Positions 1 through 7,327 of a DNA stretch of 60,093 nt are shown piece after piece. The translations under genes and the position numbers were made by a program. Position 1 is the stretch's first letter, and each line of letters begins with the position of its first letter. Source of the stretch: Alphaproteobacteria bacterium (lineage in GTDB: Bacteria > Pseudomonadota > Alphaproteobacteria > JAJFIK01); assembly GCA_021774965.1 (NCBI GenBank), contig JAJFIL010000011.1:1-60093 (forward strand), given 5' to 3'. The notes under the pieces are model-generated. The model did no database searches. It worked only from the letters and a program-made list of their open reading frames with translations, and was not told the DNA's origin.

Positions 1-456
1 TCCAAGATGTTCAACGATTACTGGATGATGGACCGCGGCTATCTGGAACGGAAGAAATTTGGAGATCTGCGCGATGTCATTGGACGTCTGCATGAAGACC
101 GTGCCACCGTCACCGTGGGTCCCAATGATCTGCTGCTGATGGCATATGCCCGCATGAAGCTTTATGACATCTCACAGCTTCCAGTGATCAATGAAGACGA
201 ACAAGTGGTCGGCCTTTTGGATGAAGAGGATTTGCTCTTCTCCGTCATCGGGCACGAGGAAAAATTCAAGGACCCCGTCAGCTCAGCCATGACGACAAGA
301 CTTGAGACCATCGAGGCAACCAAACCCGTTGGTCGCTTGATCCCATTGTTCAATGAGGGGCTGGTTGCCATTGTCACCCTGGAAGGAAAATTCCAAGGGC
401 TGATCACCCGCATTGATTTGCTCAACTATCTCCGCCGTCAAATGAAAGAAGCCTAA
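1..456 (+). CDS. Cystathionine beta-synthase, C-terminal CBS-domain part (5' truncated by window)
   Basis: The reading frame is open from the first base, so the N-terminal catalytic part lies outside the window and only about 151 residues are visible. These form a pair of CBS motifs: one around VTVGPNDLLLMAYARM...LPVINEDEQVVGLLDEEDLL and a second around VGRLIPLFNEGLVAIV...FQGLITRIDLLNYLR. A tandem CBS module at the C-terminus, directly followed by a PLP-dependent cystathionine enzyme, fits cystathionine beta-synthase, which condenses serine and homocysteine. The stop codon TAA shares its last base with the ATG of the next gene, so the two are translationally coupled. Any other enzyme ending in a CBS pair is formally possible because the catalytic domain is not visible. 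The Bateman module is normally regulatory, but ligand binding cannot be read here. Confidence 0.82.
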   Translation, partial: SKMFNDYWMMDRGYLERKKFGDLRDVIGRLHEDRATVTVGPNDLLLMAYARMKLYDISQLPVINEDEQVVGLLDEEDLLFSVIGHEEKFKDPVSSAMTTRLETIEATKPVGRLIPLFNEGLVAIVTLEGKFQGLITRIDLLNYLRRQMKEA

Positions 457-1616
457 TGTCCAAGAAAAATCGTGAAGGCTTTGCCACCCGCGCCATTCAT
501 GCCGGTCAACAACCAGATCCGGTAACTGGTGCGGTCATCACACCGATCTATGCCACGTCAACCTATGCCCAGAAGAGCCCGGGCGATCACAAGGGCTACG
601 TCTATGCGCGGGGCCATAACCTCACCCGCGGTGCCTATGAAGCTTGTTTGGCTGATCTGGAAAACGGCAATCATGGATTTGCCTTTGCTTCCGGCATGGC
701 GGCAACCGCAACCATCCTGGAACTGGTGGATGCGGGCAGTCACATCATTTCCATGGATGATCTTTACGGCGGCACTTATCGTTTGTTTGAAAAAGTGCGT
801 CGCGCCTCTGCGGGTCATGAGTACTCCTATGTGAATCTTGCAGATCCGGCAGCGTTTGAAGCTGCGATCACGCCAAAGACCAAGATGGTCTGGGTCGAAA
901 CACCTACCAACCCGCTGCTCAAGCTTGTGGACCTCAGCGCGATCTCAAAGATTGCCAAGGCGCACGGCATCTTGATGGTCGCCGACAATACCTTTGCCTC
1001 TCCCTTCGTGCAGCGTCCGCTGGACCATGGTGCAGACATCGTGATGCATTCGGCCACGAAGTATCTGAATGGCCACTCGGATATTATCGGCGGCATTGCT
1101 GTTGTGGGGGACAACGAAGACCTCGCAAGCCGCATGGCATTTTTGCAGAACTCCGTTGGCGGTATTCAAAGCCCGTTCGACAGCTTCCTTGCTTTACGCG
1201 GTCTTAAAACTCTCGCGCTGCGTATGGAACGGCACTGTGAAAGCGCCATGAAAGTCGCCCAGTTCCTTGAAGCCCACCCCAAGGTCGGCAAGGTTTACTA
1301 CCCGGGCCTGACAAGTCACCCGCAACATGAGCTGGCCAAAAAACAAATGGACGGCTTTGGCGGCATGGTCACCATGGTGCTCAAAGATGGTCTGGAACCT
1401 GCCCGCACCATGTTGGAGCGTGTGCGTATCTTCGCCCTGGCCGAGAGCCTTGGCGGCGTTGAAAGCCTGATTGAGCATCCAGCAATCATGACCCACGCCT
1501 CTATTCCGCCGGAACGACGCAAGGAGATTGGCATTGACGATGGCTTGGTGCGTCTGTCGGTAGGCGTTGAGACCTGCGATGATCTGATTGCTGATCTGGA
1601 ACAGGCACTGGCGTAG
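456..1616 (+). CDS. Cystathionine gamma-lyase / gamma-synthase (PLP, Cys/Met metabolism family)
   Basis: A 386-residue fold-type I PLP enzyme of the Cys/Met metabolism family, at the normal family length. The PLP lysine is K202 in HSATKYLNGHSD. Upstream are the cofactor-phosphate motif FASGMAA (about residues 77-83), the ETPTNP motif and the VADNTFASP aspartate segment that contacts the pyridine nitrogen. The start overlaps the stop of the cystathionine beta-synthase gene by one base. The pairing of beta-synthase with this enzyme suggests reverse transsulfuration (homocysteine to cysteine via cystathionine), which favours the lyase role. Lyase and synthase cannot be separated by sequence reading alone, so no symbol is given. 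The enzyme is cytosolic and probably a tetramer, as is usual for the family. Confidence 0.88.
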   Translation: MSKKNREGFATRAIHAGQQPDPVTGAVITPIYATSTYAQKSPGDHKGYVYARGHNLTRGAYEACLADLENGNHGFAFASGMAATATILELVDAGSHIISMDDLYGGTYRLFEKVRRASAGHEYSYVNLADPAAFEAAITPKTKMVWVETPTNPLLKLVDLSAISKIAKAHGILMVADNTFASPFVQRPLDHGADIVMHSATKYLNGHSDIIGGIAVVGDNEDLASRMAFLQNSVGGIQSPFDSFLALRGLKTLALRMERHCESAMKVAQFLEAHPKVGKVYYPGLTSHPQHELAKKQMDGFGGMVTMVLKDGLEPARTMLERVRIFALAESLGGVESLIEHPAIMTHASIPPERRKEIGIDDGLVRLSVGVETCDDLIADLEQALA

Positions 1617-1627
1617 ATCGCTGCAGA

Positions 1628-2023
1628 CTAAATCAGCAGTTTTTCTGCATCAGTTACAGTCTCTTTGACTTGCTGAAAGTCCGATCCCACATGAAGCACT
1701 GCTTTGGCATTGGTATGATGTAGGGCCGCGACTGGTTCGGATATCTCGCTGACGGCGTTCTTGTTGACATAAACTGGGCGACCACCCGGCGAGGTAAACT
1801 CGACAAAACTTACAACGCTCTTGCCTTTTGGGTTCTTCAAGGCATTCAGGGTCGTGACGAGATCGATGGTTGGCACGGATGAGCCAACCCATGGACCAAT
1901 GTCGACAGCACTCTTGGCATTGCTTCCATCGAATTCGTCAGTGGAGGCAGCACGAATACGAGAAATCCTTGTCGCCTTTATGCGACGTTCTGAACCGCCA
2001 AGGCCTTTCAGTACAAAGAACAT
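1628..2023 (-). CDS. Small hypothetical protein (131 aa)
   Basis: I do not recognise a family with confidence. The 131-residue product begins MFFVLKGLGG and contains a charged N-terminal segment, a central stretch (VVSFVEFTSPGGRPVYVN) and a C-terminal pattern of alternating hydrophobic residues. The segment VYVNKNAVSEI...TNAKAVLHVGSDFQQVKETV faintly resembles the small FlbD-like fold, but length and context do not support a flagellar role. No signal peptide or membrane segment is visible. GGAGAG lies about 11 bases before the ATG, which supports the start. It is convergent with the cystathionine enzyme, with an 11-base gap. A weak promoter (TTGACT at 2096-2101, 17-base spacer, TTTTCT) lies upstream. 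It may be a real gene because it fills the gap with neighbour-like codon use. Confidence 0.55.
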   Translation of the reverse strand: MFFVLKGLGGSERRIKATRISRIRAASTDEFDGSNAKSAVDIGPWVGSSVPTIDLVTTLNALKNPKGKSVVSFVEFTSPGGRPVYVNKNAVSEISEPVAALHHTNAKAVLHVGSDFQQVKETVTDAEKLLI

Positions 2024-2136
2024 ATGAAACCCCTCTCTCCAGATTTGTTATGCCTTTTCGTTGTGGCCACCCAGAAAAGCAACTAATGAATGTGCAGTCA
2101 AGGGCCGCTATATATGACTGCAAAGCACACACCGAA

Positions 2137-2171
2137 GACCGGTGAGCATGGCATCTCACCGGTCTTTTTTT
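2137..2171 (+). terminator. Rho-independent terminator, plus orientation
   Basis: A perfect 10-bp stem (GACCGGTGAG / CTCACCGGTC, arms 2137-2146 and 2155-2164) with an 8-base loop is followed by seven T residues on the plus strand. The T-tract is only on the plus side. The nearest genes on both sides are on the minus strand, so the intended transcript is unclear. The hairpin could weakly stop the minus-strand phospholipid operon as well. Confidence 0.75.
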
Positions 2172-2222
2172 GACCTCCTTGTCTGTTGCGGCGGTAGGGC
2201 CTCTCCTTTCTTTGGCCTCTTG

Positions 2223-3167
2223 CTAGCCCGCCCAGAAATATCGTGTGACGTGGAAAAATACGGGGGCCGCGAAGAAGATCGAATCCAGCCGATCCACAAA
2301 ACCGCCGTGGCCATTGATGGTGTCGCCCCAGTCCTTGACCTTCAGGTCTCGCTTGATGGCAGACATCACCAAGCCGCCCAAAAATCCCATGGCAGTGATT
2401 AACAACGCCATGGCGCCAGCCTGAAAGGGGGTGAATGGTGTCATCCAGAAGAGGCCCGCGCCCACCAAAGTTGCACTGAGGCCACCGCCGATCAGGCCTT
2501 CCCAGGTTTTGGAGGGGCTGACACTTGGCGCAATCTTATGTTTGCCCAACAGCTTGCCCCAGACGTATTGCAGCACGTCACTCATCTGAACCACAAAGAT
2601 CAGAAACGCGACCAGCAAGACATTGCGCCCCTCAAAACCTGGAATATCCAGGGTCAACAAGGCTGGCACATGGCTGAGGGCAAAGACACAAACCATCAGG
2701 CCCCACTGAACCTTGGAGATACGCTCAAAGAACTTGGTGGTATCCCCGCGGACCGCAGCAATCACCGGCAAGGCGAGAAACGCCCAGACCGGGATCAATA
2801 TCGTGAACAGGCCATATTTCCCCATTGCTACCAGTGCAAACTGCAGCGGCAAGATCACAAAGAAACTGCTGAGCAATACCCAATGGTCCCCGCGCCGTGT
2901 ATCAGTCAGTGTAAAGAACTCTCGCAAAGCCATGAAGGACGCCAGGCCAAAGAGGCCGACGACTGCAAATTTTCCCAACCAGAAACTGGAGCCTACGATC
3001 AGCGCCATGATCCACCAGGCATTCACTCGATCATTAAGGTTCGTGACCACTGCGTTTTCGGCTCCCCCCGCAACGCGCAAGCGCAAGGTGCGGGAGACGA
3101 CCGTGGCGACCAGCAGAAAGCTCAACACCATGGCATTCATGATCAACAAGGGATTGTCGAAGGTCAT
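2223..3167 (-). CDS. Phosphatidate cytidylyltransferase family (CdsA/YnbB-like)
   Basis: A 314-residue polytopic membrane protein of the CDP-diacylglycerol synthase family, which converts phosphatidic acid and CTP into CDP-diacylglycerol in the inner membrane. The family signature lies at residues 269-295: SAIKRDLKVKDWGDTINGHG followed by GFVDRLD, with the conserved K-R-D, K-D, H-G-G and D-R-x-D positions intact. PSKTWEG earlier in the protein is a second conserved block. As I recall E. coli YnbB, the resemblance extends into the N-terminal half (ALREF, VFALSH), closer than to housekeeping CdsA. A start at 3167 is supported by AGGAG nine bases upstream. It overlaps the acyltransferase stop by four bases (ATGA). 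Together with the acyltransferase and the CDP-alcohol transferase it forms a compact phospholipid-type operon. Confidence 0.9.
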   Translation of the reverse strand: MTFDNPLLIMNAMVLSFLLVATVVSRTLRLRVAGGAENAVVTNLNDRVNAWWIMALIVGSSFWLGKFAVVGLFGLASFMALREFFTLTDTRRGDHWVLLSSFFVILPLQFALVAMGKYGLFTILIPVWAFLALPVIAAVRGDTTKFFERISKVQWGLMVCVFALSHVPALLTLDIPGFEGRNVLLVAFLIFVVQMSDVLQYVWGKLLGKHKIAPSVSPSKTWEGLIGGGLSATLVGAGLFWMTPFTPFQAGAMALLITAMGFLGGLVMSAIKRDLKVKDWGDTINGHGGFVDRLDSIFFAAPVFFHVTRYFWAG

Positions 3168-3865
3168 GACACTTCTCCTGTGTCGGTATCTGCCAGCGCC
3201 AGCAGACCGTTTCGGGCGCGGGTCAGAAAAGTCTCTTTGCTCTCGTCAGGGTCGAGGGTAAGCGGCTCGCCGAAACGCGCTTCGCAAATGAGAGGCACCG
3301 GAACAGTTGCCCCCTTGGGCATGACGCGGTTGAGATTGTCGATCCACACGGGCACAAACTCCACCTCTGGGCAGGCTTGAGCCAAACGAAAGATGCCGCT
3401 CTTGAACGGCAGCAAGGTGTCTTCCGTCATGTTGCGCGTGCCTTCGGGAAAGATGATCAGGGAGGAGCCCTCTTCGACGGCCTCAACCATTTGATCAATG
3501 GGATTGTGGGTTCGGGTCACGGTACGTTGCCGATCAATGAGCACGGCGTTGACCACCGTGCGGCCAAAGAAACGCTTGATGCCGGGACGATCCCAGTAGT
3601 CCGCACCGGCCACAGGTCTTGTGTTGGCTCGAAGCGCCTTGGACAGGACCGACCAGACCACAACAAAATCGGCGTGGCTGCGGTGATTGCCAAAATAGAC
3701 GCGACACTTTTCCTCAGGCTCACAGCCCTGCCACTTGGCACGGATACCGGTGACAGTCTTTGTCACCCGGCGCAGGGCACGGCGGCTTACAGGCGCAACA
3801 AAGCGCTCGCTCATTGTTTGTTGGCTCGTTGCCTCTTCGCTGGTTGTATGTGTAGATTGAAACAT
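3164..3865 (-). CDS. 1-acyl-glycerol-3-phosphate acyltransferase family (PlsC-like)
   Basis: A 233-residue member of the PlsC/LPLAT acyltransferase family, which transfers acyl chains to lysophosphatidic acid or related lipids at the membrane. The catalytic HX4D motif is NHRSHADF (H61, D66). The substrate-phosphate motif is FPEGTR (residues 139-144). The frame is open further upstream, but the ATG at 3863-3865 is chosen because AAGGAGA sits five bases before it; a longer start would overlap the preceding gene and has no good ribosome site. The gene lies between the CDP-alcohol transferase and the CdsA-like gene, with a four-base overlap to the latter. That order suggests the three enzymes make phosphatidate, activate it with CTP, and transfer it to an alcohol. 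The exact substrate is unknown. Confidence 0.88.
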   Translation of the reverse strand: MFQSTHTTSEEATSQQTMSERFVAPVSRRALRRVTKTVTGIRAKWQGCEPEEKCRVYFGNHRSHADFVVVWSVLSKALRANTRPVAGADYWDRPGIKRFFGRTVVNAVLIDRQRTVTRTHNPIDQMVEAVEEGSSLIIFPEGTRNMTEDTLLPFKSGIFRLAQACPEVEFVPVWIDNLNRVMPKGATVPVPLICEARFGEPLTLDPDESKETFLTRARNGLLALADTDTGEVS

Positions 3866-3902
3866 CGTGTTCTCCTTTATCTGCTTTGAAACTCGCGCTG
3901 GG

Positions 3903-4526
3903 CTAGGCAGCAGCGGTCGCCATACCGGTTTCAGCAATGGCACTGCGCAGGCGATTTGAGATGGTGAACAAAAGGGCGATGACCAGCAGACCGGTGATCA
4001 ATGGCGCAAGATCCGCGAGCGGCATGCCCAGTCCGATCCAGACACCCAGCACGCCCAAGACGGCGGCTCTATCGCTTTTGCCCATAGGCCCGTCATAGCG
4101 CCGGCTTGCGCCGATGGCCTGAGCCAGGATGCCGGAGAATTCTGTCAGTACAGAAAGCAACACAACTGCGAGGACGCCCCACAGAGGGAATGGTGAGATG
4201 ATTGCCAGTGGCAACAACAAGGCCACGTCAGAGATCACATCACCGCCTTCGTTGAGGAAAGCGCCAAGGTCAGATTTTTGCCCAAACTCCCGCGCCAGCA
4301 TGCCGTCGATGGCGTTCAGCGCCATTCGCACCAGCAACACCAGTGGAAGGGCTAGAAACAATGCGGCTGATCCGCCGCTGATCCATAGGCCCACGCCATA
4401 GGCGACCGAGAGCCAAATCGCGGCAATGGTCACATGATTGGCCGTGACCCCCCGTTTCGCCATGCGGCTGACCAGGGGACGCAACAGCGCCTGGAACTGA
4501 GGTTTAACGTCGTAGATAGAAGCCAT
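3903..4526 (-). CDS. CDP-alcohol phosphatidyltransferase family (YnbA-like)
   Basis: A 207-residue polytopic membrane protein. The CDP-alcohol transferase signature lies at residues 71-96: NAIDG, AR, then G88 and LNEGGD. Against the consensus D-x2-D-G-x2-A-R-x8-G-x3-D-x3-D, the first and third aspartates are Asn (N71, N92), while D74 and D96 remain. As I recall, E. coli YnbA carries the same LNALDGMLARE...LNETGD pattern, so the substitution marks this subfamily rather than damage. The family displaces CMP from CDP-diacylglycerol with an alcohol; the acceptor here is unknown. The ATG at 4524-4526 is used because AAGGAAA precedes it and the product then starts like YnbA (MxxIYxxKPxFQxLLRP). It is first in the operon, behind an operator-flanked promoter. 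Confidence 0.87.
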   Translation of the reverse strand: MASIYDVKPQFQALLRPLVSRMAKRGVTANHVTIAAIWLSVAYGVGLWISGGSAALFLALPLVLLVRMALNAIDGMLAREFGQKSDLGAFLNEGGDVISDVALLLPLAIISPFPLWGVLAVVLLSVLTEFSGILAQAIGASRRYDGPMGKSDRAAVLGVLGVWIGLGMPLADLAPLITGLLVIALLFTISNRLRSAIAETGMATAAA

Positions 4527-4553
4527 GTCGATTTCCTTCGTCACAAAGGTTAT

Positions 4554-4566
4554 TGAACATTGTTCA
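4554..4566. promoter_or_regulatory. Palindromic operator TGAACNNNGTTCA, copy 1 (start-site side)
   Basis: A 13-bp palindrome TGAACATTGTTCA with perfect 5-bp arms. It is placed where transcription of the phospholipid operon should begin. Its centre is 31 bp (about three helical turns) from the second copy, which fits a dimeric repressor binding twice on one DNA face. The regulator is not identified. Confidence 0.6.
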
Positions 4567-4569
4567 CGA

Positions 4570-4598
4570 TACATAGCCCGACTATGAACGCCGTTCAA
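4570..4598 (-). promoter_or_regulatory. Promoter of the ynb-like phospholipid operon
   Basis: On the minus strand TTGAAC (4593-4598) is followed by exactly 17 bases and TATGTA (4570-4575), a good sigma-70-type arrangement 44 bases before the first start codon. The -35 hexamer lies inside the upstream palindrome and the second palindrome covers the expected start site. Confidence 0.65.
4585..4597. promoter_or_regulatory. Palindromic operator TGAACNNNGTTCA, copy 2 (-35 side)
   Basis: A 13-bp palindrome TGAACGCCGTTCA with perfect 5-bp arms that overlaps the -35 hexamer. The arms are identical to copy 1 while the 3-bp centre differs, which argues for selection on the arms. Confidence 0.6.
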
Positions 4599-4634
4599 GA
4601 AATAAAATCAGAAATGTGAAAAAAACTCATAACT

Positions 4635-4648
4635 CGCAGAATTCTGCG
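4635..4648. terminator. Possible hairpin after the mscS-like gene
   Basis: A perfect 14-bp palindrome CGCAGAATTCTGCG lies 44 bases beyond the mscS stop. On the minus strand a run of seven T starts about nine bases later, so it is at best a weak terminator. It could instead be a binding site. Confidence 0.3.
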
Positions 4649-4691
4649 GGTTTCTTGGGGATATTATGGAAAAATCCTGGCTAGAAGCCGT

Positions 4692-6101
4692 TTAGGGGCC
4701 TTTTGAGCCCTCAAGGGAACTGGCCGCATCAGCAGATACCGACCGCACGTGAAGGTCTCGTTGCGGGAACGGAATTTCGATGCCGCTCTCCATGAGCTTT
4801 TGGTGCAAGGCCAGGAAGACTTCGCTGGTGACATTAGCCTTGCCGTTCTCCGGATCATTGATCCAGAAACGCAAATCGAAATCGATGGAGCTATCGCCAA
4901 ATCCCATCATATTGCATTGGGGCCCCGGGTTTTGAAGAACCCTCGGCATGTCCTTGAGGGCCTCATAGGCAATCTCGCGCACGCGCTTCAGGTCCTTGGT
5001 GGCGTAGCTGACCCCAAAGGGCGCATGCAGCCGCACCACTTTGTCTGCGTGGGACCAGTTGATCACGCCTTGTTCGATAAACTGATCGTTGGGCACCAGA
5101 TGTTCGGTCCCATCGCGAGTGCGCACCGCCACATAACGCGCGCCCAGGGACGTGACCCAGCCAAAAGTATCGGCCACACTGACCACATCTCCCGGCTTGA
5201 TGGATTTGTCCGCTACAAGCGTAAAGCCAGAGATCAGGTTGGAGACGCTCTTTTGCAGACCCAGGCCCACGCCCAGCCCGAGGGCGCCGGAGAACACCGC
5301 AAGGGCTGCCAGGTTCACCCCGATCAACTGCAAAGCCAGGAAGAAGGCCAGCACCGGAAGAAGGATATTGAGGATCTTCACAATCAAGGTGCGCAGGGAT
5401 GGTGTAAGGTCCTCGATCTCATAAATGCGCTTGGCCAGAAATTTCGAGGCGAGATGTGCCACCCAGAAAAAAAGCGCGAAGGCCAGAAAACCCCGCAGCA
5501 CATCCAGCGCCGAAAGGTTGCGCGCCATGCCTGCGGCATCGACACCAAGGGGGATAGCAGCAGCTTCCAGATAGACGATGATGTCATCAAGAACGCCGAA
5601 TATATCCAGCGCGGTAACAGGCCAGACCACATAAAAGGCCACTTGGCTCCAGAACTTGGAGCGGATCACCAATGTCACGATACGGATCATGACCCAGGCA
5701 AAAGTCAAGCTAACTGCGGCGCTGATCCAATAGCGAGACTGTTCGGCCATCTCCACACCGATGGAGATCACATTCAGCATCAAGAAGAAAACCAGAGGGC
5801 CGGTCAGATGCCCAAGGGCTACAGCGGCGCGGCGAGCAATCCCCTTGGGCGCACGCGGCACAATGTGTCTTGCTACGCGCTTCTTAAACCAGGGCCCCGC
5901 AAATCCTGCGGCCATAAAGGCAAGGCCAACCAGGCCGAGCTCAATGAGCACACTGACCTGCAGGATATTGGAACTTATCCACAGCCAGATCGGCTCTAGC
6001 TGGTTCCACACGTCACCCAATGAAAACAATTGATCAAAGGCTGAGCCTTCCCCCTCCGAGGGAGCGGGATCTGACTGGACACTGTGGATAAATGGAAACA
6101 T
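4692..6101 (-). CDS. Mechanosensitive ion channel, MscS family
   Basis: About 469 residues from the ATG at 6099-6101 (an in-frame GTG at 6131 is an alternative; neither has a strong ribosome site). Several hydrophobic segments in the first 250 residues precede the conserved MscS core. The pore-lining helix is the Gly/Ala-rich VFSGALGLGVGLGLQKSVSN. It is followed by ISGF and the beta domain KPGDVVSV...TFGWVTSLGARYVAVRTRDG and the family hallmark LVPNDQFIEQGVINWSH. The family opens on membrane tension and releases solutes during hypo-osmotic shock. The protein is longer than E. coli MscS (286 aa) because of extra N-terminal membrane helices, a common variant. It stands alone, separated from the phospholipid operon by a possible hairpin. 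Confidence 0.9.
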   Translation of the reverse strand: MFPFIHSVQSDPAPSEGEGSAFDQLFSLGDVWNQLEPIWLWISSNILQVSVLIELGLVGLAFMAAGFAGPWFKKRVARHIVPRAPKGIARRAAVALGHLTGPLVFFLMLNVISIGVEMAEQSRYWISAAVSLTFAWVMIRIVTLVIRSKFWSQVAFYVVWPVTALDIFGVLDDIIVYLEAAAIPLGVDAAGMARNLSALDVLRGFLAFALFFWVAHLASKFLAKRIYEIEDLTPSLRTLIVKILNILLPVLAFFLALQLIGVNLAALAVFSGALGLGVGLGLQKSVSNLISGFTLVADKSIKPGDVVSVADTFGWVTSLGARYVAVRTRDGTEHLVPNDQFIEQGVINWSHADKVVRLHAPFGVSYATKDLKRVREIAYEALKDMPRVLQNPGPQCNMMGFGDSSIDFDLRFWINDPENGKANVTSEVFLALHQKLMESGIEIPFPQRDLHVRSVSADAASSLEGSKGP

Positions 6102-6226
6102 GGGGGTCTTGTTTCTTTTGGATCTCACCAATTTGGCAGGTTTCTTTCACGCTAGCGAAACTCGCCTTGCATGTCACCTAAGGTCACGGTCTAAGATGCC
6201 GCCAAACTCACCGAATGGAGAACCCC

Positions 6227-6787
6227 ATGGCCCGACTGCCGCTGCTAGACCCTGAAACCGCAACAGGCGATGCCGCCAAGGTTCTTGAGCGCATGCCGAC
6301 CCGGCTCAATATCTTCCGCATGATGGCCCATGCAGAGACCAACTTTCGCCATGTGCTGAAGTTGGGGGGCTCAATCTTGTCGGAACAGAAACTCGGCGCT
6401 TGCGAGCGCGAGCTGTTGATCCTTCAAGTGGCCAACCTTCAAGGTGGGGAATATGAATGGAACCAGCACGATCCCATCGCCATTGGTGTTGGTGTGCCCC
6501 GCGCCCAAGTGGACGCGCTTGCCACAGGCGACATTACCAGTGATGCATTCAACGCAGCCGAACAGGCATTGCTCGCCTTCTCCAAACAAGTGATCGAAAA
6601 CGTGCGCGTGGACGACGAGACCTTCGCCGCAGCTCACAGCCATTACTCAGACCAAGAGATTGTGGAGACCATCTTCACCATCGGGTTTTACATGATGGCC
6701 GCGCGCCTTACCGAAGCGACGGAGACAGACATTGATCCTGCTGCGGGCATGAAGGTTATGAATGAACTCGACAAGGACAATCTTTAA
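6227..6787 (+). CDS. Carboxymuconolactone decarboxylase family protein (AhpD-like)
   Basis: A 186-residue, mostly helical protein of the CMD/AhpD superfamily. The core is CERELLILQVANLQGGEYEW followed by NQHDPIA. The usual CxxC redox pair of AhpD is not present at the expected place (EYEWNQH), so it is more like the non-peroxidase CMD enzymes. The in-frame ATG at 6215 is set aside in favour of 6227, because GGAG lies six bases before the latter. The TAA stop shares a base with the ATG of the following VOC gene, so the two are coupled. In related gene pairs such proteins act in ring-compound or keto-acid breakdown, but no substrate can be assigned here. Confidence 0.78.
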   Translation: MARLPLLDPETATGDAAKVLERMPTRLNIFRMMAHAETNFRHVLKLGGSILSEQKLGACERELLILQVANLQGGEYEWNQHDPIAIGVGVPRAQVDALATGDITSDAFNAAEQALLAFSKQVIENVRVDDETFAAAHSHYSDQEIVETIFTIGFYMMAARLTEATETDIDPAAGMKVMNELDKDNL

Positions 6788-7320
6788 TGAGCCGTATTTT
6801 TGGAAATGTACGTCAGAACGGATATGTCGTCCGCGATATCGAAGCTGCCATGGCCCATTGGACAGAGGTCATGGGTGTGGGGCCGTTTTATTACATAGAG
6901 AAAGTAGAGGTTGAAAACTTCACTTATAAAGGCGCGCCTTCGAATGCAGATATGTCCATTGCTTTGGCCAACTCCGGCGACTTGCAGATTGAATTGATCC
7001 AGCAACGTAACGATGCACCATCCATGTATCTCGATTTCCTCAATGCGGGCCACGAAGGCATGCAGCACATGGCCTATTGGACCATGAATTTCGAAGAAGA
7101 CTATGAGCGCGTGCTAAGCCTCGGCTACAAAGTTGGCCAGGAAGGCCAGATCGGCGAGAACGGGCGCTTTGCCTATTTTGAGACCGAAAGCCATCCCGGC
7201 ACTGTGGTCGAGCTTTCAGACATCAGCGGGCCCAAGGGCGGTTTCTTCAAACACATTGCCGAAGTGGCCAGCAGCTGGGATGGCAGCAAACCTATTCGCA
7301 AGGTAGGCGAGCGGAGTTAG
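6787..7320 (+). CDS. VOC (glyoxalase/dioxygenase superfamily) protein
   Basis: A 177-residue vicinal-oxygen-chelate protein. It opens with NGYVVRDIEAAMAHWTEVMG, the typical first beta-alpha-beta unit. Likely metal ligands are a Glu in LQIELIQQRND, a His in GMQHMAYW and a Glu in GTVVELSD. It overlaps the AhpD-like gene by one base. The family covers lactoylglutathione lyases, epimerases and extradiol dioxygenases. The combination of a CMD-like protein and a single VOC protein suggests a small catabolic step, but the substrate is not evident. It is convergent with the next gene, with a seven-base gap and no clear hairpin. Confidence 0.78.
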   Translation: MSRIFGNVRQNGYVVRDIEAAMAHWTEVMGVGPFYYIEKVEVENFTYKGAPSNADMSIALANSGDLQIELIQQRNDAPSMYLDFLNAGHEGMQHMAYWTMNFEEDYERVLSLGYKVGQEGQIGENGRFAYFETESHPGTVVELSDISGPKGGFFKHIAEVASSWDGSKPIRKVGERS

Positions 7321-7327
7321 ATCCCGC

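Noticed and set aside
2538-3380. Long plus-strand frames opposite the CdsA-like and acyltransferase genes
   Set aside because: They are shadows of strongly supported minus-strand genes; their products are rich in Gln, His and Lys and have no recognisable motif. The same applies to long opposite-strand frames at 4749-5999, 29498-30538, 41840-42718 and 58250-59527.
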